From Halomonas ventosae (lineage in GTDB: Bacteria; Pseudomonadota; Gammaproteobacteria; Pseudomonadales; Halomonadaceae), in NCBI RefSeq assembly GCF_004363555.1, contig NZ_SNZJ01000007.1, positions 62,001 to 126,000 of the forward strand: DNA of 64,000 nt, written 5' to 3'. Made by a program: the position numbers and the translations under genes. Of the stretch, positions 18,601 through 29,565 are shown in pieces; the first letter of the stretch is position 1, and each line of letters begins with the position of its first letter. Below the pieces are notes generated by a model. That model was not told where the DNA came from and made no database searches. It saw nothing but the letters and a program-made list of their open reading frames with translations.

Positions 18601-19099
18601 CATCCGGCGTATTGACCAGGAAACCCGGACGCGATTCCGCGACACCTTCGAGCGAGTCAATGCCGGCCTGCAGGCACTTTTCCCACGGGTATTCGGCGGG
18701 GGAACCGCGTGGTTGACCCTGACCGGCGAGGATTTGCTGGAAACGGGGGTGGCCATCATGGCGCGGCCCCCCGGCAAGAAGAACAGCACCATTCATCTCC
18801 TGTCCGGTGGGGAAAAGGCCCTCACCGCCCTGTCGATGGTATTTGCCATCTTCCAGCTCAATCCGGCGCCCTTCTGCATGCTCGACGAGGTGGATGCCCC
18901 GCTGGATGATGCCAATGTGGGGCGCTACGCCAAGCTGGTGAAGGAGATGTCCGACACCGTCCAGTTCATCTACATCACCCACAACAAGATCGCCATGGAG
19001 GCATCGGAACGCTTGATGGGGGTGACCATGCAGGAGCCCGGGGTGTCACGCCTGGTGTCGGTCGGCGTCGAGGAGGCCGCAGCCCTGGCCGAGGCCTGA
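15605..19099 (+). CDS. smc: Chromosome segregation protein SMC
   Basis: A 1164-residue condensin ATPase. The N-terminal Walker A is [20 protein letters not shown] (about residues 35-54), then long coiled coils flank a hinge at about residues 515-640, and the C-terminal head has the signature [18 protein letters not shown] and Walker B [17 protein letters not shown]. It acts with ScpA/ScpB, which are not in this window. The coiled coils are very rich in Glu, Arg, Ala and Leu because of high GC, which also produces long antisense open frames. Possession of SMC rather than MukB agrees with a non-enteric gammaproteobacterium. Confidence 0.97.
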   Translation: [1164 protein letters not shown]

Positions 19100-19325
19100 C
19101 GGGCTTGAACGTGAACGGCAAACGGGTTAACAAGGAAGACAATGTATACTGCAATGCACGGAAGCACGGGGAACCTGAAGGGCGATTGCGAAGGGCCCAG
19201 TCGGGTTGCGGCAGGAAAATGCCGAGCTTGACAAATAAAAAAAGTGGCCCTTTTTTTGGCAATCGCGCTATGCTGTTGACGGACAACCATCAGGCATGGC
19301 GCCTTAGCAAAAGGCATGACGACCC

Positions 19326-20897
19326 ATGGAACTAAGAGAGTGGCTGATCATACTAGGGCTGGCGCTGGTGACCCTCATCGTCATCGATGGTGTGCGTCGC
19401 CTGCAGCGTCAGCGTCGCGTTCCACGTCTCGACCAGGTCTCGGACCGTGACGAGCGTGGCCCCACGGGGAGCGACGAGGACCCTGAAGCCGCGGCCCGTG
19501 CGGCCGAAATCAACTGGGAGCTGCCCAACGGAGGGGCGCGGGTCGTCAGGCCGGCTGACGACCGGGGGGTACAACCCAAGCCCAAGCTGCAGCGCCAGGA
19601 GCATCCCGGTCCCTCGCGGGTGCTGGCGGAGTTCCGGCGCCATGCCGACGGCCCCGAGGCATCGGGCCCCCGGCCGGTCGGCGAGCGTGAGCCGAGCGTC
19701 GCCCGGCCTGCCGCCGAGTCGCGGGAGACCGTCCGGCCGCTGAGCCGTGAGCCCGAGCCCAGGGCACAGCATGACCCCGCCCCCGAGCGCAGCGCCCAGG
19801 CGCCTGCCTCCCGGGGCCCGGTACCGGAGCCGGCGGATCAGGAGGCGGCGAGTCTCTACCCCGAAGCCGACGAGCGCCGCGAGCCAGGGCTCTCGAGCCT
19901 GGATGGCCTGGACGAGACGGCCATGGAGTCCGCCACGTCAAGGGACACCCAGCCCCTGGCGGCCGACCCCGAGGATCACGACACCTACGCCGACGAGGAA
20001 CACTACCGCCTGGTGGACCTCGAGGGCATGGGCGACTCCCTCAAGAGCGGCTCGAAGCGGGTGGGTTCCTCCATGCAGCGCTTCGGGGCCTCCCTGCAGA
20101 AGAGTCTCGCCGAGCGGCGCGAGCACAAGCGCAGCGAGAAGGTTCGCCGCGAGCAGGAGCGCGCCGAGAAGGCGGCTCGCGAGGCGGCGCGTCGCCAGCG
20201 GGCCGAGGACGAGAAGGCCGTCCAGGAGGCCGAACGGCGTCGCCTGGAGGCGGAGGCGGTCGCCTCTGCCGATGACGACGACCCGCTCTTCACGCCCTCT
20301 CGTGACCAGTACCAGGCGCACGAGCAGGCGCCGGTCGAGGCCGCAAGGGACGACGTGGCCCCGCGCGACGACGTGGTGCGCACCCACCCGGTGCTGGAGC
20401 GGGCCCTGCGCCACGACGTCAACGCCGAGCATGCCCGCGAGACCCTGAGCCACTCCGACGAGATCATCGTCATCAGCGTGATGGCACGGGACGAGGAGGG
20501 CTTCTCCGGTACGGCACTGCTCGACCTGATGCTGGCCTGCGGGCTGCGCTACGGGCGCGACATGGGCATCTTTCATCGCTTCGAGACGGAGGACCCGGAG
20601 AGCCGACTGCAGTTCTCCATGGTCAACGTGGTCAAGCCGGGGACCTTCCCCATCGAGGCCATGGACGACTTCCAGACCCAGGGCATCACCCTGCTCATGC
20701 CGCTTCCGGGCGCCAGCGATACCGCGGCCGCCTTCGAGGCGATGGTCGAGACCGCCATGGTCATCGTCCGCCACCTCGGCGGCGAGCTGAAGGACGAGAA
20801 CCAGAGCGTGATGACCGCCCAGACCGTGGAGTTCGCCCGCCAGCGGGTCCAGGAGTTCGAGCGACGCAATCGCCTCAACCGCTATCAGGTGAACTAG
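19326..20897 (+). CDS. zipA: Cell division protein ZipA
   Basis: A 523-residue membrane tether for FtsZ. The N-terminal helix at about residues 5-22 (EWLIILGLALVTLIVIDG) is followed by a basic stretch, a long charged Pro/Glu/Arg-rich linker (about 40-370) with a coiled-coil segment, and a C-terminal ZipA domain from about residue 385 (EIIVISVMARDEEGFSGTALLDLMLACGLRYG) that binds the FtsZ tail. The linker is longer than in E. coli (328 residues overall there). The smc-zipA-ligA order is typical for pseudomonads and relatives. Confidence 0.93.
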   Translation: MELREWLIILGLALVTLIVIDGVRRLQRQRRVPRLDQVSDRDERGPTGSDEDPEAAARAAEINWELPNGGARVVRPADDRGVQPKPKLQRQEHPGPSRVLAEFRRHADGPEASGPRPVGEREPSVARPAAESRETVRPLSREPEPRAQHDPAPERSAQAPASRGPVPEPADQEAASLYPEADERREPGLSSLDGLDETAMESATSRDTQPLAADPEDHDTYADEEHYRLVDLEGMGDSLKSGSKRVGSSMQRFGASLQKSLAERREHKRSEKVRREQERAEKAAREAARRQRAEDEKAVQEAERRRLEAEAVASADDDDPLFTPSRDQYQAHEQAPVEAARDDVAPRDDVVRTHPVLERALRHDVNAEHARETLSHSDEIIVISVMARDEEGFSGTALLDLMLACGLRYGRDMGIFHRFETEDPESRLQFSMVNVVKPGTFPIEAMDDFQTQGITLLMPLPGASDTAAAFEAMVETAMVIVRHLGGELKDENQSVMTAQTVEFARQRVQEFERRNRLNRYQVN

Positions 20898-20925
20898 CGG
20901 CAAGCCTGAAGCTGGAAGCCGGACG

Positions 20926-23336
<2,411 letters not shown>

Positions 23337-23344
23337 CCTCCCCT

Positions 23345-25399
23345 CTACGAGCTGTTCCCGGCGCCTCTCGCTGATGCTGATTCATGCTTCCCTTGTATCA
23401 GGTCGCGGATGATTCTTCGGCCCGGGTGCAGGTGGTCCACCAGCGGCTGTTCCAGCGGCAGCGGCTCGTCGCAGATCCGTGATGCGAGAAGCTCCGCGCA
23501 CAGCGGCGCACTGGCCAGGCCCCGGGAGCCGTGGGCGGCACTGATCCACAGCCCCCCATGGTGCCGGCCGGGCGTGTCGGGCACCCGGGTGGCGTCCCTG
23601 GCCAGTCCCGCATAGTCGGCCTGCCAGGCCTCGGCGTCGGGCACCGGGCCGGCATAGGGCGACTTGTCGGGGCTGGCGGCGCGCACCGCGGCCCGCCCCT
23701 CCAGATGACCGGGTTCGAGCTCGGCCCCCGCCTCGCGCAGGGCGGCCACGAAGGCGGGCAGGGTGGTCGCAAGCTCCGCCAGGTTGGCCGCATGGTCGGC
23801 CTCGCGAATTCCGGTGTCCGTTTCGCGAGGCGCGAAGCTGGCACCGAAGGTGAGCACGCCGTCCATCGCCGGCGACACATAGCCGCCCGCGCAGATGACC
23901 CGCCCCAGCGCGGGGGCGCCCCGGGGCAGGGCGAGCCGGCTGACCTGGCCGCGCACCGGCTGCAGCGGGAGCCGCGTCGTCGGCACGAAGCGGTTGGCCA
24001 GTGCCGCGTTGGCGACCACCACCTGGTCGGCGGAAAGGCACTCGCCGTCGGCCAGCGCCAGCGACCAGCCCTGCTCGTCCGGGGTCATGCCGACCACCTC
24101 CGCGCGGCGCAGCTCGACGCCCGGCATGGCGGCGAGCCGGTCGCAGAGGGCGGCCGGCCGCACCCAGCCCGCCTGGGGGTACTCCAGCCCGCCGTGGGCG
24201 ATCGGGGTGCCGGCCAGCCGCGAGGCCTCGCCCGCCGTCACGCCCCGCACCACGCCCTCCGGCAGCGTGTGGTGGGCCAGGAAGCGCGCCTGGCGGGCTT
24301 GCTCCTTCTCGTGGGTGGCCAGCTGCAGCACGCCGCAGGGCGACCAGAGTTCCCGGGCGGGATCGAGGACCTCGAGCCAGCGTCGGCTGTGCAGCAGGCC
24401 GGCGAGGTAGACCCGGCTCTGGAAATTGGTGTCGGCGGCGAGCTTGACGTAGAGCGCCCCCTGGGCGTTGCCGGAACCGCCGCTGCCGGGTCCCTCGCGG
24501 TCGATCAAGGTGACCGTCACGCCGCGCCGCGCCAGGGCAGCGGCGGTACTGGCGCCGGCGATCCCGGCGCCGATCACCGCGACGTGGCGGGCGCGGCGCG
24601 GCGCCGGGGGCGAGAACCAGGGCGTGCGCTCGCGGCGGCGATCCGTGGTGGGCTCGGCGATCTCGCCGGCCAGCATCTCGCGCTTGCGCCCGAAGCCCGG
24701 CACCTTGCGCCAGGCGAAGCCGGCGGCGGCGAGGCCCCGCTTGACCACCCCGGCGCAGGTGAAGGTGGCCAGGGTCGCCCCGGGGCGCGAGCGGGCGGCC
24801 ATCGCCTCGAACAGCTCGGGTCGCCACATCTCGGGATTCTTCGCGGGGGCGAAGCCATCGAGGAACCAGGCGTCCACCCGGCCGTCGAGCAGCGCCAGCC
24901 GCTCGACGGTGTCGCCGAGGTGCAGGTCCAGGGTGACCCGGTCATCGAGCCACAGCCGGTGCACGCCGGCCACCGCCTGGGGCCACTGGGTGACCAGGCG
25001 CGCGGCCCGCTCGGCCAGGTCCGGCCAGGCCGACAGCGCCCGGGCCAGGTCGTCGCGGCGCAGCGGGAACTTCTCGGTGGAGACCAGGTGGAGCCGGGCG
25101 GCCGGCGGGGCATGGGCAGCGAAGCAGGCCCAGGCGCAGAGCATGTTGAGCCCGGTGCCGAATCCCGTCTCGCCGATCACGAAGGGGCGTGTTTCCTGCC
25201 AGCCGGCAAACCGCTCGGGGAGCCGGTTGGCGGCGATAAAGACATGCTCGGTCTCGGCGCGGCCGTCATGGCGCGAGAAGTAGACGTCATCGAAGGCCAT
25301 GGAGTGGGGCGCCTCCTCGCCGCCTTCCTCCCGGCGCCACGCCAGGTTGGCGCTTTCCAGGCCGGACAGCGGGGGCAGGGCATCGGGGGCAGCGGTCAC
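23345..25399 (-). CDS. mnmC: Bifunctional tRNA 5-(methylaminomethyl)-2-thiouridine synthesis protein MnmC
   Basis: A 684-residue two-domain enzyme for the wobble U34 modification mnm5s2U. The N-terminal half (about 1-250) is the SAM methyltransferase MnmC2, with IGETGFGTGLNML and the catalytic-region signature LDGFAPAKNPEMW. The C-terminal half is the FAD oxidase MnmC1, opening with the dinucleotide site VAVIGAGIAGASTAAALARR and ending LWISAAHGSRGLASAPL. In the cytoplasm it removes the carboxymethyl group and then methylates. It ends 9 bases from the convergent yheU stop. Confidence 0.95.
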   Translation of the reverse strand: MTAAPDALPPLSGLESANLAWRREEGGEEAPHSMAFDDVYFSRHDGRAETEHVFIAANRLPERFAGWQETRPFVIGETGFGTGLNMLCAWACFAAHAPPAARLHLVSTEKFPLRRDDLARALSAWPDLAERAARLVTQWPQAVAGVHRLWLDDRVTLDLHLGDTVERLALLDGRVDAWFLDGFAPAKNPEMWRPELFEAMAARSRPGATLATFTCAGVVKRGLAAAGFAWRKVPGFGRKREMLAGEIAEPTTDRRRERTPWFSPPAPRRARHVAVIGAGIAGASTAAALARRGVTVTLIDREGPGSGGSGNAQGALYVKLAADTNFQSRVYLAGLLHSRRWLEVLDPARELWSPCGVLQLATHEKEQARQARFLAHHTLPEGVVRGVTAGEASRLAGTPIAHGGLEYPQAGWVRPAALCDRLAAMPGVELRRAEVVGMTPDEQGWSLALADGECLSADQVVVANAALANRFVPTTRLPLQPVRGQVSRLALPRGAPALGRVICAGGYVSPAMDGVLTFGASFAPRETDTGIREADHAANLAELATTLPAFVAALREAGAELEPGHLEGRAAVRAASPDKSPYAGPVPDAEAWQADYAGLARDATRVPDTPGRHHGGLWISAAHGSRGLASAPLCAELLASRICDEPLPLEQPLVDHLHPGRRIIRDLIQGKHESASARGAGNSS

Positions 25400-25526
25400 G
25401 GCAGGGCTCCGGGTCTGGGTTCCAGGGGTTGGGGTCGAAGGGGCGGGCTGGTCAGGATTTGATCGATCGCGTCACGGCGGCCTGTCGACCGGGATGGCGC
25501 AAGGCGTCCGCGGCGTTTCAACAGAC

Positions 25527-25563
25527 TTGTCCACAGCAGCTGTGGGAAACCCGCTGTGGACAG
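25527..25563. repeat. Inverted repeat with DnaA-box-like ends
   Basis: GTCCACAGC at 25529-25537 is mirrored by GCTGTGGAC at 25553-25561; the ends read TTGTCCACA and, on the other strand, CTGTCCACA, each within one or two bases of the DnaA box TTATCCACA, with a third weak match TTTCCCACA between them. It lies 16 bases beyond the YciI gene stop on the minus strand. It may simply be a transcription-terminating hairpin for that gene; a DnaA-binding role is speculative. Confidence 0.35.
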
Positions 25564-25578
25564 TCGGAGGGGCAGGGC

Positions 25579-25878
25579 TCAGGGCAGGACCTTCTTGAAG
25601 GGCTTCACGCTGGCCCGGGCATAGACGCCAGCGATCATGTAGGGGTCGGCATCGGCCCAGGCCTGGGCACTCTCCAAGTCCTCGAACTCGGCGACCACCA
25701 GGCTGCCGGAGAAGCCGGCCTCGCCCGGGTCGTTGCTGTCGATGGCGGGGTGGGGGCCGGCCAGCACCAGGCGGCCCTCATCGCGCAGCGCCTCGAGGCG
25801 GGCCACATGGTCGGGACGGGCGGCCAGCCGCCGCTCCAGGCTGTTGTTCACATCTTCACTGATGATGGCGTAGAGCAT
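25579..25878 (-). CDS. YciI family protein
   Basis: A 99-residue small protein of the YciI (ferredoxin-like alpha/beta) family. It starts [22 protein letters not shown] and has the conserved [21 protein letters not shown] segment and the SLVVAEF...DPYMIAGVY core; the conserved His and Asp form a putative active site of unknown reaction. It lies divergent from the RNase AM gene, an association also seen around yciI-yciV-yciO-type loci. Confidence 0.85.
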   Translation of the reverse strand: MLYAIISEDVNNSLERRLAARPDHVARLEALRDEGRLVLAGPHPAIDSNDPGEAGFSGSLVVAEFEDLESAQAWADADPYMIAGVYARASVKPFKKVLP

Positions 25879-25999
25879 CTCGGGTCTTCCTCGCTGGTAG
25901 GCGGCTCGCGCCGCGGGTGCGACCGGCGCCCGGCATTGACCGTCACCGGTCGGGCACGCAACATGGAAGGATATTCTGACAAAGTCACCTGCCGGCGTC

Positions 26000-26902
26000 A
26001 TGCCCATGCCAGCACTTCCCGTGCGCTTCGGGGGCGAGCCCCTCACCATAGACCTGCACATGCATTCCACGGCCTCCGACGGCGCCCTGCCGCCGGCCGA
26101 GGTGGTGGCGCTGTGCCGTGCCCGCGGGCTGAGCCACATGGCGCTGACCGACCATGACACTATGGACGGTATCGCGGAGGCACAGGCGGCCGCGCGTCGC
26201 GAGGGGATCCGGCTGATTCCCGGTACCGAGCTCTCGACCCAGTGGCGCGGCATCAATATCCACGTGGTGGGACTGCTGCCCGAGGGGCCCCGGGGCGACC
26301 TGGTGGCCGGGCTCGCCGCCCAGGCCCAGGCCCGGGAGTCCCGCGCGCTTAAGATCGCCGAGCGCATGGAGAAGGTCGGGCTCACCGATGCCCTGGCGCG
26401 GGCACGCGAGCAGGCCGGCTCACCGCGCCCGCTGGGCCGGCCGGACTTCGCCCGGGCGCTGGTCGCGGCGGGGCTGGTGCCCGATATCGGCACCGCCTTC
26501 AAGAAGCACCTGGGCAACGGCAAGGCCGGCGACATCAAGGCCCACTGGCCCTTTCTCTCCGCGGCGGTGGGCTGGATCCTCGATGCCGGCGGGGTCGCGG
26601 TGCTGGCCCACCCGCTGCGCCACGGCCTGACCCGGCGCAAGCGCGGCCTGCTGCTGGACGACTTCGCCGCCGCCGGGGGCCAGGCCGCCGAGCTGGTCAG
26701 CGGCTTCCAGAATGCCGACGTGACCCGCGACCTGGCGCGCCAGCTGCAGGAGCGCGACCTCTACGGCTCGGTGGGCAGCGACTTCCACTTCCCCGGCGGC
26801 CACCTGGCGCCGGGCAGCATGAGTCCGGTGCCGCGCACCGCCACGCCGCCGGTATGGACCCACCCGCGCCTGGCCGGCCTTGCCGCCCCGGTGGCCGCCT
26901 GA
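26000..26902 (+). CDS. rnm: PHP-domain exoribonuclease RNase AM (YciV)
   Basis: A 300-residue metal-dependent PHP-family nuclease. It has the four PHP metal motifs: [31 protein letters not shown] and [10 protein letters not shown]. coli YciV/RNase AM matures rRNA 5' ends and degrades short oligonucleotides and pAp; the family assignment carries that inference here. The start could be the ATG at 26000 or 26006; both precede the conserved region by about 15 residues. A YciO gene follows 70 bases downstream. Confidence 0.86.
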   Translation: MPMPALPVRFGGEPLTIDLHMHSTASDGALPPAEVVALCRARGLSHMALTDHDTMDGIAEAQAAARREGIRLIPGTELSTQWRGINIHVVGLLPEGPRGDLVAGLAAQAQARESRALKIAERMEKVGLTDALARAREQAGSPRPLGRPDFARALVAAGLVPDIGTAFKKHLGNGKAGDIKAHWPFLSAAVGWILDAGGVAVLAHPLRHGLTRRKRGLLLDDFAAAGGQAAELVSGFQNADVTRDLARQLQERDLYGSVGSDFHFPGGHLAPGSMSPVPRTATPPVWTHPRLAGLAAPVAA

Positions 26903-26972
26903 GGCGGGGAGCGGGACAGCGACGCGCTATAGTGACAGACACCTTCCACCGGCCACCGAAAAGGGAGCTCGC

Positions 26973-27596
26973 ATGAGCCAGTTCTTCCAGATCCATCCCG
27001 ACAATCCCCAGAAGCGCCTGATCGACCAGGCGACCCAGATCATCCGTAACGGCGGCGTGGTCGCCTACCCGACGGATTCGGGCTATGCCCTGGGCTGCCA
27101 CCTGGGCGACAAGAAGGCCATCGAGAAGATCAAGTGGCTGCGCTCGCTGGATGACAAGCACAACTTCACCCTGGTCTGCTCCGACCTCTCCGAGATCGGC
27201 ACCTACGCCAAGGTGGACAACGACGTCTTCCGGCTGCTCAAGGCTCACACCCCGGGGGCCTATACCTTCATCCTGGACGCCACCAGCGAGGTGCCGCGGC
27301 TGCTGCTCCACCCCAAGCGCCGCTCCATCGGCGTGCGCGTGCCCGACCATGCCATCACCCGGGCGCTGCTCGCCGCCCTGGGCGAGCCGCTGATGAGTGT
27401 CACCCTGATCCCGGTCGGCGAGGAGCTGCCGATGACCGACGCCGAGGAGATCCGCGAGCGTTTCGGGGCCCACCTCGACCTGGTGATCGATGGCGGCGCC
27501 TGCCACCTGGACGCCACCAGCGTGATCGACCTGCGCGACCTGCCGCCGAGGATCGTCCGCGAGGGGCGTGGCGATATCACCCCCTTCCAGCTCTGA
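26973..27596 (+). CDS. YciO/Sua5/YrdC family protein
   Basis: A 207-residue YrdC-fold protein of the YciO subfamily. YPTDSGYALGCHLGDKKAIEKI and KHNFTLVCSDLSEIGTYAKV are YciO-like. TsaC/Sua5 proteins make threonylcarbamoyl-adenylate for tRNA t6A; YciO proteins keep the nucleotide-binding fold but are generally not equivalent to TsaC. GGGAGCTCGC precedes the ATG at 26973. Neighbouring rnm and yciO are also adjacent in E. coli. Confidence 0.87.
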   Translation: MSQFFQIHPDNPQKRLIDQATQIIRNGGVVAYPTDSGYALGCHLGDKKAIEKIKWLRSLDDKHNFTLVCSDLSEIGTYAKVDNDVFRLLKAHTPGAYTFILDATSEVPRLLLHPKRRSIGVRVPDHAITRALLAALGEPLMSVTLIPVGEELPMTDAEEIRERFGAHLDLVIDGGACHLDATSVIDLRDLPPRIVREGRGDITPFQL

Positions 27597-27614
27597 TCCC
27601 TGCCCGCCGCCGGC

Positions 27615-28547
27615 TCACTGGGCCGGCGGCGACCCTCCATCGTCTTCCTCCTCGCCGCCATGTTCGTGCCACCAGGCCTCCTGCTCCTCCTCGGGCAGGC
27701 GCGGGTCGGGGGAGTTCTCGTCCAGCCAGGTACCGCACCGCAGGCAGTACTTGGCGCGCTGTTCGTGGCGGTCGTGGCCGCACCCCGGGCAGGCCTCGTC
27801 GGAGTAGCGGTCGGCGCGGATCGAGCGGATCACCTCGGCCGAGAAGACCCCGGTGGGCACGGCGATGATCGAGTAGCCGATCAGCATCACCATCACCGAG
27901 ATCGCCTGGCCCAGCGGGGTCACCGGCACGATATCGCCGAAGCCCACCGTGGTGAGGGTGACGATGGCCCAGTAGATCGCCATGGGGATGCTGGTGAAGC
28001 CGGCCTCACGGGGTTCGATCAGGTAGACGATCGAGGCGAAGATCGACACCAGCATGAAGACGGTGAACAGGAACAGGAAGATCTGGTGGCTGCTGCGCTT
28101 CAGTGCCCCCACCAGCAGCCGTCCCTCGCCGACGAACTCCATCAGGCGCAGCACCCGGAAGATGCGCAGGGTGCGCAGCAGGCGCACCATCACCAGGGTC
28201 TGGGCGCCGGGCAGGATCAGCGTCAGCCAGGTGGGCAGGATGGCGATCAGGTCGACGATCCCGTAGAAGCTCTTCAGGTATTGCAGCGGGCGCTCCAGAC
28301 AGTAGAGGCGTACCGCCAGCTCCAGAGTGAAGGCGATGGTGAAGCCCCACTCCAGCCAGAAGAAGAGGGTGCCGTAGTCGGCGCGCAGGCTCTCGATGCT
28401 CTCCAGCATCACCACCAGCACGCTGGCCAGTATCGCCACGATCAGGGCGATGTCGAAGCCCTTGGCCAGCGGGGTGTCGGACTCGAAGATGATCTGGAAG
28501 ACCCGGGTGCGCAGGCCTTCGCCGGCGGGCTTGGGGAGGTGGTTCAC
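27615..28547 (-). CDS. Voltage-gated-type potassium channel with C-terminal zinc ribbon
   Basis: A 310-residue six-helix channel. S1 begins near residue 30 (DIALIVAILASVLVVMLESI), the S4-like voltage sensor is RLLRTLRIFRVLRLMEF, and the pore filter is TLTTVGFGD, the K+-selective signature, between the last two helices. After S6 a cytosolic tail carries a four-Cys zinc-ribbon-like CPGCG...CLRCG motif and a strongly acidic, His-containing end. The ribbon could be a regulatory or assembly domain. Transcribed on the minus strand just after the CYTH gene, 29 bases apart, probably as one unit. Confidence 0.88.
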   Translation of the reverse strand: MNHLPKPAGEGLRTRVFQIIFESDTPLAKGFDIALIVAILASVLVVMLESIESLRADYGTLFFWLEWGFTIAFTLELAVRLYCLERPLQYLKSFYGIVDLIAILPTWLTLILPGAQTLVMVRLLRTLRIFRVLRLMEFVGEGRLLVGALKRSSHQIFLFLFTVFMLVSIFASIVYLIEPREAGFTSIPMAIYWAIVTLTTVGFGDIVPVTPLGQAISVMVMLIGYSIIAVPTGVFSAEVIRSIRADRYSDEACPGCGHDRHEQRAKYCLRCGTWLDENSPDPRLPEEEQEAWWHEHGGEEEDDGGSPPAQ

Positions 28548-28576
28548 GGGGGCGTCCTTGTGGTGGCCGGGGCCGG

Positions 28577-29461
28577 TCAGGCCAGGTCGACGTCGCCGGG
28601 CAGCCGGCGGGCCAGCCGCAGCATCCGGCGACCGAAGGCCGGGGTCAGCCAGGCCTCGGTCTCCAGCGCCTCGGCGAGGGCGCGGGCGTCGTCGCGCAGT
28701 GAATCATCGTCGCGGGCATCATCGCCCGGGTCGGCCAGGCGTTGGAAGGCCTCGCGCGCCTCGTCCCGCCAGGCCGGCTGTCCGGTATCGGCCAGGGCAT
28801 CCAGCGCCACGCTGGCGCGATGCAGCCAGGCCGCCGGGGGGGTGCCCTCGGGCAGGGTCCAGCCGCCGCCGAGCAATGCCCCGCCGCGGGCCGCCTTGCT
28901 GGTGTCCGAGGGGCGCAGCGCCACGTCTTCGGCCAGCGTCTCGGCCAGCGACCATAGCGCCGCCGGCTCGCCTGCCTTGAGCTCAAGCTCCAGTTCGCGG
29001 ATCGCCACCGCCTGCTCCCCCGCGCGGATCTCGCCCAGGTCCAGGGCCAGTTCCACGCTCAGCCCGTCCTCCTCCAGCCACCAGGTCTCGCGCATGAAGT
29101 CGGTGGCAAAGCGTGGCACCAGGCGCTCGAGCAGGGCCGGGTCACGCTCGGCCATGGGCGGCAGGGTGGCCAGCCCGGCGAGGTCGAGCCCCGGGCCCGG
29201 CACCTCCCACTCCCACTCGCCGCGGGTCGAGAGGCCGCCACCGCCCTGGCCGCGGGTCTTCAAGGTCTGCAGCAGGCGGTCGCCGGCGCGGCGCAGGCGC
29301 AACGCCATGCGCGCGCCCTCCAGCTCGCCCTCGGGGGTGTCGTAGTAGGTATTGCCCAGGCGCGTGAGCGTGGGTACCAGGCCGGCCAGGCGGGGGTGGC
29401 GTCGCAGGGCCTCGGGCGCCTCGGCCCCCAGGGCCAGCTTGAGTTCGATCTCGTCTGCCAT
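28577..29461 (-). CDS. CYTH domain-containing inorganic triphosphatase (YgiF-like)
   Basis: A 294-residue protein beginning with the CYTH signature EIELKLAL (ExExK) and continuing NTYYDTPEGELEGARMALRLRR, REL(E)LELK and other alternating-charge strands that line the triphosphate tunnel. A C-terminal helical region replaces the CHAD domain found in full-length YgiF (433 residues in E. coli), so this is a shorter version. It probably hydrolyses inorganic triphosphate; the proximity of phosphate transport genes is suggestive only. Confidence 0.8.
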   Translation of the reverse strand: MADEIELKLALGAEAPEALRRHPRLAGLVPTLTRLGNTYYDTPEGELEGARMALRLRRAGDRLLQTLKTRGQGGGGLSTRGEWEWEVPGPGLDLAGLATLPPMAERDPALLERLVPRFATDFMRETWWLEEDGLSVELALDLGEIRAGEQAVAIRELELELKAGEPAALWSLAETLAEDVALRPSDTSKAARGGALLGGGWTLPEGTPPAAWLHRASVALDALADTGQPAWRDEAREAFQRLADPGDDARDDDSLRDDARALAEALETEAWLTPAFGRRMLRLARRLPGDVDLA

Positions 29462-29504
29462 CGGGGCGCCACCTCGGTTTGATGAATATTGGATGATTTT
29501 TTCA

Positions 29505-29535
29505 TGACGGTGACAGTGTCAGTCACTATACTGAC
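29505..29535 (+). promoter_or_regulatory. Repeat-rich promoter region of the DUF47-pit operon
   Basis: Three tandem hexamers TGACGG-TGACAG-TGTCAG (29505-29522) overlap an inverted repeat GTCAGT...ACTGAC (29518-29535) that encloses the -10-like TATACT (29527-29532). The hexamer spacing of 6 does not fit the 11-base period of a Pho box, so PhoB control is not established. The arrangement suggests a regulated promoter. Confidence 0.4.
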
Positions 29536-29565
29536 GCCGCCATTTTCCAGGTTCACAGATGCCCC

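Noticed and set aside
19228-19274. TTGACA at 19228 with TATGCT at 19269 as a zipA promoter
   Set aside because: The spacing is far too long for one sigma-70 promoter and neither element has a matching partner at 16-18 bases; the A7...T7 stretch between them is ambiguous.
29505-29522. Pho box for the DUF47-pit operon
   Set aside because: The TGTCA-like hexamers repeat every 6 bases, not with the 11-base period needed by PhoB.
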